Positions 35,827-43,687 of a stretch of DNA of 64,000 nt are shown here, piece by piece. The translations under genes were made by a program, and so were the position numbers. Source of the DNA: Clostridium_S neuense (GTDB lineage: Bacteria; Bacillota; Clostridia; Clostridiales; Clostridiaceae); the NCBI RefSeq assembly GCF_045310695.1, contig NZ_JBJIAA010000017.1, positions 62,001 to 126,000 of the forward strand, given 5' to 3'. Position 1 is the stretch's first letter; each line of letters starts with the position of its first letter. The notes beneath the pieces are model-generated. The model did no database searches. It had not been told where the DNA came from and worked only from the letters and a program-made list of their open reading frames with translations.

Positions 35827-37353
35827 ATGGCTTATGTTTTAGGAATAGATATAGGAACTTCAGGAACTAAGACAGTATTGTTTGATGAAAGGGGAGAAAG
35901 CATCGCAAGTGCACTTGAAGAGTATCCACTTTCACAGCCAGAGTTAGGTTGGGCAGAACAGAATCCAAAGGATTGGTGGAATGCTGTAGTACTTAGCATA
36001 AGAAAAGTGATTTCAAAGAGTAATGTGAAGGCTGAAGATATTAAGGGAATAGGATTGTCTGGTCAGATGCATGGGCTTGTTATGCTGGATAAAAATGGAG
36101 AGGTTCTTAGACCATCTATTATATGGTGTGACCAGAGGACAAGCGAAGAATGTGATGAAATAACACGAAAAGTTGGAAGAGAAAGATTAATAGAAATAAC
36201 TGCAAATCCAGCTCTTACTGGTTTTACTGCATCAAAAATAATGTGGGTAAAGAAACATCAGCCAGAAATATACGCCAAAACTGCAAAAATACTTTTGCCA
36301 AAGGATTATATAAGGTATATGCTTACCGGAGAATTTGCCAGTGAGGTATCTGACGCTAGTGGTATGCAGCTTTTAGATGTGCCAAATAGAAAATGGAGTG
36401 ACGAAGTTTTAGATAAACTTGAAATTGATAAAAGTTTACTTGGAAAATTATATGAATCACAGGACGTTACAGGAAAGGTAAATAAAGAGGCATCAAGATT
36501 AACAGGACTTACACAAGATACTATTGTAGTTGGAGGAGCTGGAGATCAAGCAGCTGGCGCCATAGGAAATGGAATTGTTAGACCTGGAATAGTATCATCT
36601 ACGATAGGTACTTCAGGAGTTGTGTTTGCATATACTGATAAGGTTACCATAGATAAAAAAGGAAGAGTTCACACATTTTGTCATGCAGTCCCTAATACTT
36701 GGCATATAATGGGCGTTACTCAAGGAGCAGGTTTGTCTTTAAAGTGGTTTAGAGATAATTTCTGTGCAGAAGAAAAAAATTCTGCTGAACTTGCTGGTAT
36801 TGATGCATATGATATCTTAAATAAGGAAGCTGCAATGGTTAAAGCAGGCTGCGAAGGATTAATATACTTGCCATATCTTATGGGAGAAAGAACTCCACAT
36901 CTTGATCCGTTTGCAAGAGGTGTATTCTTTGGGCTTACTTCTAGACATGATAAAAGAGCTATGTTAAGGTCAGTAATGGAAGGTGTAGGATACAGTTTAA
37001 ATGATTGCATGGAAATTATAAAAGGCATGGGAGCCGATGTAAACGAAGTCAGAGCATCTGGTGGTGGCGGAAAGAGTCCTCTTTGGAGACAAATTCAAGC
37101 TGATATATTTAATTCTGAAATTACAACTATTAATTCTAGTGAAGGACCAGCTTTGGGAGTTGCAATATTAGCTTTAAAAGGTGCTGGACTATACTCATCA
37201 ATACCTGAAGCTTGCGATAACATTATAAAGAGAGTAAGTACTCAAAAGCCAAATGAAGAAAATAGTAAACTTTATAAAAAGTATTATGAAGTTTATAAAG
37301 ATTTGTATGTTTCGCTTAAGGATCAATTTAATGTTTTAAGTAAAATAAAATAA
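35827..37353 (+). CDS. xylB: Xylulokinase
   Basis: The 508-residue FGGY-family kinase phosphorylates D-xylulose to xylulose 5-phosphate. Signature segments are GIDIGTSGTKTVLFDERG (N terminus), LSGQMHGLVMLD, IIWCDQRTSEEC, GAGDQAAGAIGNG and ASGGGGKSPLWRQIQADIF. Length is normal. ATG with AAGGAGGAG. It shares an operon with the ROK repressor; no xylose isomerase or transporter is in the window, so the rest of the pathway must lie elsewhere. Confidence 0.93.
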   Translation: MAYVLGIDIGTSGTKTVLFDERGESIASALEEYPLSQPELGWAEQNPKDWWNAVVLSIRKVISKSNVKAEDIKGIGLSGQMHGLVMLDKNGEVLRPSIIWCDQRTSEECDEITRKVGRERLIEITANPALTGFTASKIMWVKKHQPEIYAKTAKILLPKDYIRYMLTGEFASEVSDASGMQLLDVPNRKWSDEVLDKLEIDKSLLGKLYESQDVTGKVNKEASRLTGLTQDTIVVGGAGDQAAGAIGNGIVRPGIVSSTIGTSGVVFAYTDKVTIDKKGRVHTFCHAVPNTWHIMGVTQGAGLSLKWFRDNFCAEEKNSAELAGIDAYDILNKEAAMVKAGCEGLIYLPYLMGERTPHLDPFARGVFFGLTSRHDKRAMLRSVMEGVGYSLNDCMEIIKGMGADVNEVRASGGGGKSPLWRQIQADIFNSEITTINSSEGPALGVAILALKGAGLYSSIPEACDNIIKRVSTQKPNEENSKLYKKYYEVYKDLYVSLKDQFNVLSKIK

Positions 37354-37374
37354 ATTTAATTTGCTGTATATAAA

Positions 37375-37427
37375 ACAAGAGCTGCTAAAATAAAAGAAAT
37401 CCTTTATTTTAGAGGCTCTTGTTTTAA
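37375..37427 (+). terminator. Terminator after xylB
   Basis: The long hairpin AACAAGAGC...CTAAAATAAA with TTTATTTTAG...GCTCTTGTT is followed by T-rich sequence, ending the repressor-kinase operon. Confidence 0.85.
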
Positions 37428-37611
37428 TATGTTCTATTTCAACTATTTAAATTCATATATACCAAAATGCCCAGAAGGTGGCATTTTGGTACAAATAATA
37501 TATAAGTTAAATATTTTATTTTTTTAGGAGTGACTATATATATTTCTGTATTAGCTATGAAAAAATAACTAATTGAGATAGAAGAAAATCTAAAAAGCAG
37601 AGGTGAAAAAA

Positions 37612-39063
37612 ATGAAACACAAAAAATTAGATGATTTTCCAGAAAACTTTTTATGGGGTTCAGCTTCCGCAGCTTATCAAATTGAAGGTGCATGGAATGA
37701 AGATGGAAAAGGAAAGTCCATATGGGATGACTTTGCTAAAATTCCTGGAAAAACTTTTGAAAATACAAATGGAGATGTAGCTGTAGACCATTATCATAAA
37801 TATAAAGAAGATGTCAAACTAATGGCAGAAATGGGGCTTAAAGCATATAGATTTTCAGTCTCATGGTCAAGGATATTTAAAGATGGCAGTGGAGAATTAA
37901 ATAAAGATGGACTTAAGTTCTATGAAAATCTTGTAGATGAACTTTTGAAATATAATATAGAACCTATTTTAACTTTATATCATTGGGATTTACCAGCAGC
38001 CCTTCAAGATACTTATGGTGGATGGGAATCAAGAAAAGTAATTAATGACTTTAAAAATTATTGTATAGCTTTATACAAAGATTTTAATGGAAAAGTAAAA
38101 TATTGGGTTACGTTTAATGAACAAAATGTATTTACATCGCTCGGATATAGATTTGCGGCACATCCACCAAATGTAACAGATATTAAAAGATATTTTAATG
38201 CTAATCACATTGTAAATCTTGCAAATGCAGCTGCTATAAAAGAATTTAGAAAATATGTTCCAAATGGAAAAATCGGACCAAGCTTTGGAATGGGACCTGT
38301 ATATCCATATGATTGTAAGCCAGATAATATACTTGCACAGCAGAATGCAGAAGAATTTTTTAATCATTGGTGGCTTGATGTATATTGTTTTGGAAGATAT
38401 CCTAAGTCGATCTTGAAATATTTAGGAGAATTTCAAATTGCACCTGATATACAAGATGGAGATATGGAGCTTTTGCAATCTGTAAAACCAGACTTTATAG
38501 GACTTAATTATTATCATGGCGGAACTGTAAAAGCGTGTACAGAAAATAAAAATGATAGGAAAAGTGAAGATGGGCGTTTTATTGATCCTTATCTTGTTAA
38601 TAATTTAGATTGTGAAGCTCCTGAATCTGGTTTGTTTTCTTCTATTAAGAATCCGTATCTTAAGACTACCGCTTGGAATTGGGAGATTGATCCAGATGGT
38701 CTTAGAATTGCAATGAGAAGACTTACAGATAGATATAACCTTCCTATACTTATAACAGAAAATGGACTTGGAGCTATAGACAAGCTTGAAGAAAATGATG
38801 TCGTAAATGATGATTACAGAATAGAATATTTAAGAGCTCATATTAGAGCATGTAGAGAAGCTATAACGGATGGAGTTGAACTTTTAGGATATTGTACATG
38901 GTCTTTTACTGATTTATTAAGCTGGCTTAACGGATACAAAAAAAGATATGGCTTTGTATATGTAAATAGAGATGAATATTCAGAAAAGGATTTAAGAAGA
39001 ATAAAAAAGAATAGTTTTTACTGGTATAAAAAGGTTATAGAAACAAACGGGAAAGAAATTTAA
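37612..39063 (+). CDS. GH1 6-phospho-beta-glucosidase
   Basis: The 483-residue cytoplasmic GH1 enzyme starts FLWGSASAAYQIEGAWNEDG. The acid/base is E170 in VTFNEQN and the nucleophile E383 in ITENG. In plain beta-glucosidases a glutamate sits where this protein has S437 (DLLSWLNGYKKRYGF), and K443/K444 and Y446 follow; that Ser-Lys-Tyr set is the known signature for phosphorylated substrates. It should hydrolyse PTS-imported beta-glucosides, though no PTS genes are in view. The ATG at 37612 follows AGAGGTG; the GTG at 37603 is within that site. Confidence 0.85.
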   Translation: MKHKKLDDFPENFLWGSASAAYQIEGAWNEDGKGKSIWDDFAKIPGKTFENTNGDVAVDHYHKYKEDVKLMAEMGLKAYRFSVSWSRIFKDGSGELNKDGLKFYENLVDELLKYNIEPILTLYHWDLPAALQDTYGGWESRKVINDFKNYCIALYKDFNGKVKYWVTFNEQNVFTSLGYRFAAHPPNVTDIKRYFNANHIVNLANAAAIKEFRKYVPNGKIGPSFGMGPVYPYDCKPDNILAQQNAEEFFNHWWLDVYCFGRYPKSILKYLGEFQIAPDIQDGDMELLQSVKPDFIGLNYYHGGTVKACTENKNDRKSEDGRFIDPYLVNNLDCEAPESGLFSSIKNPYLKTTAWNWEIDPDGLRIAMRRLTDRYNLPILITENGLGAIDKLEENDVVNDDYRIEYLRAHIRACREAITDGVELLGYCTWSFTDLLSWLNGYKKRYGFVYVNRDEYSEKDLRRIKKNSFYWYKKVIETNGKEI

Positions 39064-39084
39064 TAGAGGTAGGTTGAAAATAAA

Positions 39085-39138
39085 ATGAAAAGATATATTA
39101 CATTCGATATTGGAGGTCCGAATTCAACAATGAGCTAA
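39085..39138 (+). pseudogene. N-terminal remnant of a ROK-family sugar kinase
   Basis: An 18-codon reading frame MKRYITFDIGGPNSTMS with an AGAGGTAGG-type ribosome site ends at TAA. The start matches ROK kinases (MKxYITxDIGGTN), with the T of GGTN changed to P and the gene cut off. It lies 21 nt after the GH1 gene, where a beta-glucoside kinase would be expected. The rest of the kinase is missing, so a deletion is inferred. Confidence 0.55.
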
Positions 39139-39189
39139 GGATTATAATGCGTTTAAACCTGGTTGACACACATCCGCCTTTTTAGATAG

Positions 39190-39258
39190 GATGATAAAGA
39201 ATTTTCTTTAAGATATACAGAAGGAGATTCAATTTTGGAGTTTAAAATTGAAAAATAA
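39190..39258 (+). pseudogene. Possible C-terminal remnant of an unknown gene
   Basis: An open frame DDKEFSLRYTEGDSILEFKI plus two residues, with a stop (TAG) immediately before it and TAA after it. Composition looks like the end of a real protein, and it follows the kinase remnant, suggesting a deletion joined two gene ends. I cannot identify the parent family. Confidence 0.3.
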
Positions 39259-39319
39259 AAAGTATACGATATTTTGTTTTTTAATATAAAATCATTATGA
39301 ATTAATTATAATAGTGAGG

Positions 39320-39416
39320 GATTTTAACTTGCTTTATGCGTTAGAAGTTGATGTTTTCAATTTGTTAGGATTGAAAGCTTTAACTATGGAAGCAAGTTAA
39401 AATCTTTTAATTTTTA
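39320..39416 (+). repeat. Long hairpin with T-rich tail
   Basis: A 15-bp perfect outer stem (GATTTTAACTTGCTT 39320-39334 with 39390-39404) encloses an imperfect inner stem (GTTGATGTTTTCAAT with ATTGAAAGCTTTAAC), then a T-rich tail. It may be a terminator for the sugar genes or a structured RNA. No riboswitch class was recognised. The flanks 39259-39319 and 39417-39570 show nothing more. Confidence 0.5.
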
Positions 39417-39570
39417 ATTGATTTGTAATGATTTTTTATGTACAAGATTGATTAGTTGTATATAGTAAAACTAGCTTCATTACAAACTATTTATGTACCA
39501 TAATCCATTGAATATTGGTATTTTGGAATACATTGGACTAAAATACATAATAATGGTTTTTATAAAATTA

Positions 39571-39599
39571 TTGACTATTTTACCGCGCGGTATTAAAAT
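39571..39599 (+). promoter_or_regulatory. Promoter with palindromic operator before amino-acid permease
   Basis: TTGACT (39571-39576) and TAAAAT (39594-39599) are 17 nt apart, and the spacer holds the perfect 12-bp palindrome TACCGCGCGGTA (39581-39592). A GC-rich dyad in such A+T-rich DNA, exactly between the promoter boxes, strongly suggests a repressor site. The regulator is unknown and not encoded adjacent. Confidence 0.6.
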
Positions 39600-39715
39600 G
39601 TAATAAAAGAACAGAAAATATTATTAATATACCAAAGAATAATCTACTTTTTAAAAAATATATTAATGATTAAATGAAGTTTTAATACAAAAATCAAATT
39701 AGGGGGGAGACATCC

Positions 39716-41125
39716 TTGGAAATATTCAGAAAAAAAACAATATATAATTTTAGGAATGATGCTAGTAAAAGTGGGCTTAAAAAAAAGCTAACAAGTTTTG
39801 ATCTTGCGGCTGTAGGAATAGGCTGTGTTGTTGGTACGGGGATTTTTGTTGCAACAGGTCAGGGAGCTAAATTTGCTGGACCAGCAGTTATAATTTCTTT
39901 TTTAATAGCTGCAATAACTAGTGGACTATGTTCTCTTACGTATTCAGAGTTAACTTCTATGTTCCCGGTTTCTGGAAGTACGTATTCTTATTCGTATATT
40001 GCATTTGGGGAAATTATAGCGTGGATAATAGGATGGGATTTAATGCTCGAATACTTGGTAGCAGGAGCTGCTGTAGCATCTGCTTGGTCAGGAACCTTTA
40101 CTGGTATATTTGCAAATTTCGGTATGAAGATTCCTGGTATTATTACTAAAACTCCAATGGCTGGTGGAATTATAGATTTACCAGCAGTTTTAATCACATT
40201 GGCAGTAACTTTGCTTTTGTATAAAGGTGTTTCTGAAAGTGCAAAAATAAATAATTTAATAGTAGGATTAAAAATAACTATGATACTTTTATTTGTATTT
40301 TTGGGAGTAACACATATAAAGATAACAAATTATCATCCATTTTCACCTTACGGAATAACTGGTGTTATGTCAGCAGCATCGATAATATTCTTCTCATTCA
40401 TAGGTTTTGATGCTATAGCAACTGCAGTTGAGGAAACCAAAAATCCAGAAAGAGATGTTCCAAAGGGCATTATGATATGTTTTGGTGTCGTAGTAGTTTT
40501 GTATATGTCTGTTGCTTTAGTGCTTACAGGTATAATACCATTTAGCAAAATAGATATAAATAATGCACTTCCAGGTGCACTTTCATATATTGGGATAAAC
40601 TGGGGTTCTGCGCTTGTTGGAGTTGGTGCGGTAATAGGAATGATTTCTACGCTCTTATGTGTTTTATATGCTCAGGTTAGAATTTTTATGGTTATGTCAA
40701 GAGATGGACTTTTACCTAAAGTTTTTTCGAATGTAAATGAAAAACATGGTACTCCTGGGTTATGTACCATAATTACTGGAGTATTAATTTGTATTCTTGC
40801 TGGAGTCGTTCCACTTAACATAATAATGGAACTATGTAATATAGGCACCTTGTTCGCATTTATACTAGTATCTTTAGGAATTATGGTTTTAAGAAAAACA
40901 ATGCCAAATGTAGAAAGAAAGTTTAAATGTCCAGGTGTTCCGTTTACACCAATTCTTACAATAATCTTTTGTATTTATTTGATACTTGGTTTAAAACCTG
41001 CTACATGGATAAGATTCGTAGTTTGGCTTGTATTAGGACTAATTATATACTTTGTATATGGAAGGAAACACAGCATTATTGGGAATAATCAAGTCATTAA
41101 TGAAAGTATATCAAATGATCTTTGA
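39716..41125 (+). CDS. APC-family amino-acid permease
   Basis: The 469-residue protein has about twelve membrane helices, with GIGCVVGTGIFVATGQGA in helix 1 and FFSFIGFDAIATAVEETKNPERD in helix 6, plus a C-terminal pair starting KFKCPGVPFTPILTI. This is the cationic amino-acid transporter (CAT/YfnA) subgroup. TTG start with AGGGGGGAG. It is a single-gene unit between the palindromic promoter and a terminator; substrate not predictable. Confidence 0.9.
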   Translation: MEIFRKKTIYNFRNDASKSGLKKKLTSFDLAAVGIGCVVGTGIFVATGQGAKFAGPAVIISFLIAAITSGLCSLTYSELTSMFPVSGSTYSYSYIAFGEIIAWIIGWDLMLEYLVAGAAVASAWSGTFTGIFANFGMKIPGIITKTPMAGGIIDLPAVLITLAVTLLLYKGVSESAKINNLIVGLKITMILLFVFLGVTHIKITNYHPFSPYGITGVMSAASIIFFSFIGFDAIATAVEETKNPERDVPKGIMICFGVVVVLYMSVALVLTGIIPFSKIDINNALPGALSYIGINWGSALVGVGAVIGMISTLLCVLYAQVRIFMVMSRDGLLPKVFSNVNEKHGTPGLCTIITGVLICILAGVVPLNIIMELCNIGTLFAFILVSLGIMVLRKTMPNVERKFKCPGVPFTPILTIIFCIYLILGLKPATWIRFVVWLVLGLIIYFVYGRKHSIIGNNQVINESISNDL

Positions 41126-41177
41126 AAATGTGTCAACAGTTGAATTTTAATTGATTTTTTTTAATACATTATAAGTG

Positions 41178-41255
41178 GAGTTGTTGCACTAAAACTGTTA
41201 AATTGTGATTTATAAAGATTGTGGTTTAACATTTTTGGTATAACAGCTCTTTTTT
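41178..41255 (+). terminator. Terminator after amino-acid permease
   Basis: A two-part stem (GAGTTGTT with AACAGCTC, then ACTAAAACTGTTAAA with TTTAACATTTTTGGT) is followed by seven or more Ts at 41249-41255. Confidence 0.8.
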
Positions 41256-41371
41256 TCAAATTAGATGTTTTATAAAAATGCACCATATTTGTTTATTGAA
41301 AGTTAAAGAAAATTTAATAAATCTATTCTATATGAGCCGCTGTTTTACTGCATTTCAAAACAATAACAAAG

Positions 41372-41400
41372 TAGACAACCATCTTAAATGAATTTATAAT
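41372..41400 (+). promoter_or_regulatory. SigA promoter of the GTPase/GAP1/tubulin operon
   Basis: TAGACA at 41372-41377 and a perfect TATAAT at 41395-41400 are spaced 17 nt. Predicted start near 41407 gives a short leader before the TTG start at 41435, with GAGGTG at 41423-41428. No attenuator is visible in it. Confidence 0.75.
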
Positions 41401-41434
41401 TAAAATCATAGTGTATTGATTTGAGGTGAAATTA

Positions 41435-42481
41435 TTGGAGTATGAAAATAAGGAGAAGGTAATTGAAGAATTAAAGGATGAAATAGATGTAGTTTTGTCT
41501 ATTAAGGATGAAATTACGGAGGATGAGATAAATAATTTTAAAGAAGAATTTCCTATGCTTACAGAAACGGAAATAAGAAAAGAAATTTCAAAGCTTACAC
41601 AGAATGAAAAGTACATAGAGCAGAATTCGGAAGAAATAGATGATGTTAAAGAATATAAAATTGGGAAAAAAAGAAATAGTGAAGATCAAGAAAACGCTGA
41701 TTTGGATGATACAATAAGAATTGACAGCATAAAAATAAAGGATGCTATTTCAAATATTAAAAGTGAAGAAAATTTAAATGAAGATATTAAGCCTAAAGAA
41801 ATAAAAGAGCCAGAAGTGGAATATATTGAACCTGGAAGGTTGCCTGAAAATATAAAGGTAATAAGAGGAGAAGTTAAATATAATCAGCTTTCAATAGATT
41901 GGGATTGGCCTTACGGGGTTAATAGAATGTTGGTTTTATATAGAAATGATAAGTTTCCTACTAAAGCTGATGACAGCAGTGCTGTAAAAATAATAGTTGA
42001 TAAAAGTTATGGAGAGGCTGTAGGGCAATTTATAATTCATAAGGTAAAAGAAGAAAATTATTATTTTTGTGTTTTTCCTGTTCTTGAAGTTAATGGTGAA
42101 GTGACTTATCTTGAAGGCAAAAAAAGGTTAGTTGTAAGTAAGGCTCCAAGTGAGGTATTCTATAGGTTGAAGGTTAAAAAAAGTCTATTTGGTAGTGTTA
42201 AAGCTGTAAGTGTGCTATTTTCTACTTCAGCTGAAGAAATTAATATGCCGCCAACAGTGCTTGTTTCTAAAAAGGCAAGTATACCAGTTTTAAAGTCAGA
42301 TGGAGAAGAAATCTATAAATTTGATTATATTAAGCTTAGTAAAGATGAAACTGCAGAGGTTGAGGTTCCAGTTGATTTAATAAGAAAAAATACATATATT
42401 AAATTGTTTTTTGATGATGAAAGAAATGGCTCTATGTTTAGAATAATACCACCAGAAAAAAGAGAGCTGTACTTTAAATAG
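41435..42481 (+). CDS. Beta-sandwich (FN3-like) protein, GTPase system component A1
   Basis: The 348-residue protein has a highly charged, helical N-terminal third (about 1-125) and a C-terminal part with two predicted beta-sandwich domains (about 131-235 and 240-348). Segments such as VKYNQLSIDWDWPYGVNRMLVLYR resemble a fibronectin III strand pattern. The smaller protein at 56956 is a paralogue (LTLKWKWQEASDIVYILKEK), and each precedes a zinc-ribbon GTPase and a GAP1-like gene. No catalytic residues or signal peptide. An adaptor role is inferred. A TTG start at 41435 is preferred to the GTG at 41426, which lies in the ribosome site. Confidence 0.6.
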   Translation: MEYENKEKVIEELKDEIDVVLSIKDEITEDEINNFKEEFPMLTETEIRKEISKLTQNEKYIEQNSEEIDDVKEYKIGKKRNSEDQENADLDDTIRIDSIKIKDAISNIKSEENLNEDIKPKEIKEPEVEYIEPGRLPENIKVIRGEVKYNQLSIDWDWPYGVNRMLVLYRNDKFPTKADDSSAVKIIVDKSYGEAVGQFIIHKVKEENYYFCVFPVLEVNGEVTYLEGKKRLVVSKAPSEVFYRLKVKKSLFGSVKAVSVLFSTSAEEINMPPTVLVSKKASIPVLKSDGEEIYKFDYIKLSKDETAEVEVPVDLIRKNTYIKLFFDDERNGSMFRIIPPEKRELYFK

Positions 42482-42492
42482 GAGGTGGATTT

Positions 42493-43677
42493 ATGAATTT
42501 TTATAAAAAAGACTATTATATATGTCCATTTTGTTTTACAAAACATGCCTTAAATGAAGTAGGGTTTGTATGTAAAAATGATAAGTATAACAAGGATGGA
42601 CAAATATGTGAAAATGCTAAAAGCAATAAGATAATGTTTGACGAAAATGGTGAAGGTAATGAAATTCCAAAATCCATGTACTGTAATGAATGTGGAGAAC
42701 TGTCAACTACAAAGGTATGTCCAAGTTGCGGTTCTGAACTTCCATATACCATAGGAGAGTATGAGGACTTAGTTTTTGCTGTAATAGGCGCCAAAGAAGC
42801 GGGAAAGAGCCATTATATAGCAGTATTGATAGATAAAATAATGAATGAAATAGGAGCGGCTTTTGACTGCAGCCTTCAGGCAATAGATGATGCAACCATA
42901 AAAAGATATAGAAATGATTTTTACTATCCTGTATTTAGAAAAAATGAACTTATAAAAATAACACGTTCGGCTAAAGCAGATGAAAGTGTAAGTAAACCTT
43001 TATTGTACACTCTTTCTTTTAGGGAAAAAAATAAGTTTGCAAGATTGGTTAAAAGGAATAATGTAAAAAAAGTTATTACTATAGCGTTTTTTGATACAGC
43101 AGGTGAAGATCTAAATGAAGAAGATACTATGAAAACTGTTAATAAGTATATATACAATTCCTCTGGAATAATCTTTCTCTTAGATCCTCTTCAGCTTCCT
43201 TATGTGAGGGAAAAAATGCCCAAAGAAATTAAGTTGCCAGAGCAAAATACAGAAATAGATGATTTGCTTTCAAGAACGGCAAATTTGATAAGAAAGGCAA
43301 ATGGTATAAGTCTAGAAAAGCCTATAGATATACCGGTGGCAGTGGCATTTTCTAAAATTGATGCCTTGGAAGAAATAATAGGAAAATCATGTTCTATCAA
43401 TTATCCTAGCAAGCATGTTGAAGAGGGGAAATTTGATATAGCGGATTTTGAAGATGTAAATGACACTATGGAGGCTCTTGTAAAGGAATGGGGAGGAACT
43501 AACTTTACAAATCAATTAAGCGCTAATTTTAAAGATTACGCATATTTCGGACTTACAGCACTTGGGTGCAGTCCAGAGAGTAATAAAATATTAAAATTAA
43601 GGCCTCATAGGGTAGAGGATCCTTTCTTATGGCTGCTTTGGAAATATAAACTCATAAAGGCTGAAAAAAGGAAGTGA
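42493..43677 (+). CDS. Zinc-ribbon GTPase B1 (DO-GTPase-like)
   Basis: The 394-residue protein starts with zinc ribbons (C11/C14 with C27/C39; C64/C67 with C76/C79) followed by a P-loop domain: Walker A GAKEAGKS (99-106), Walker B/G3 DTAGED (201-206) and a G4-like SKID (287-290), where canonical GTPases have NKxD. This matches the TRAFAC-type 'double GTPase' family I recall from predicted prokaryotic conflict systems. Its paralogue is at 57606. ATG with AGGAGGTGG, 11 nt after A1. GTP preference is likely from the TKTD motif of its paralogue but unproven here. Confidence 0.75.
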   Translation: MNFYKKDYYICPFCFTKHALNEVGFVCKNDKYNKDGQICENAKSNKIMFDENGEGNEIPKSMYCNECGELSTTKVCPSCGSELPYTIGEYEDLVFAVIGAKEAGKSHYIAVLIDKIMNEIGAAFDCSLQAIDDATIKRYRNDFYYPVFRKNELIKITRSAKADESVSKPLLYTLSFREKNKFARLVKRNNVKKVITIAFFDTAGEDLNEEDTMKTVNKYIYNSSGIIFLLDPLQLPYVREKMPKEIKLPEQNTEIDDLLSRTANLIRKANGISLEKPIDIPVAVAFSKIDALEEIIGKSCSINYPSKHVEEGKFDIADFEDVNDTMEALVKEWGGTNFTNQLSANFKDYAYFGLTALGCSPESNKILKLRPHRVEDPFLWLLWKYKLIKAEKRK

Positions 43678-43687
43678 TGTTTTTAGC

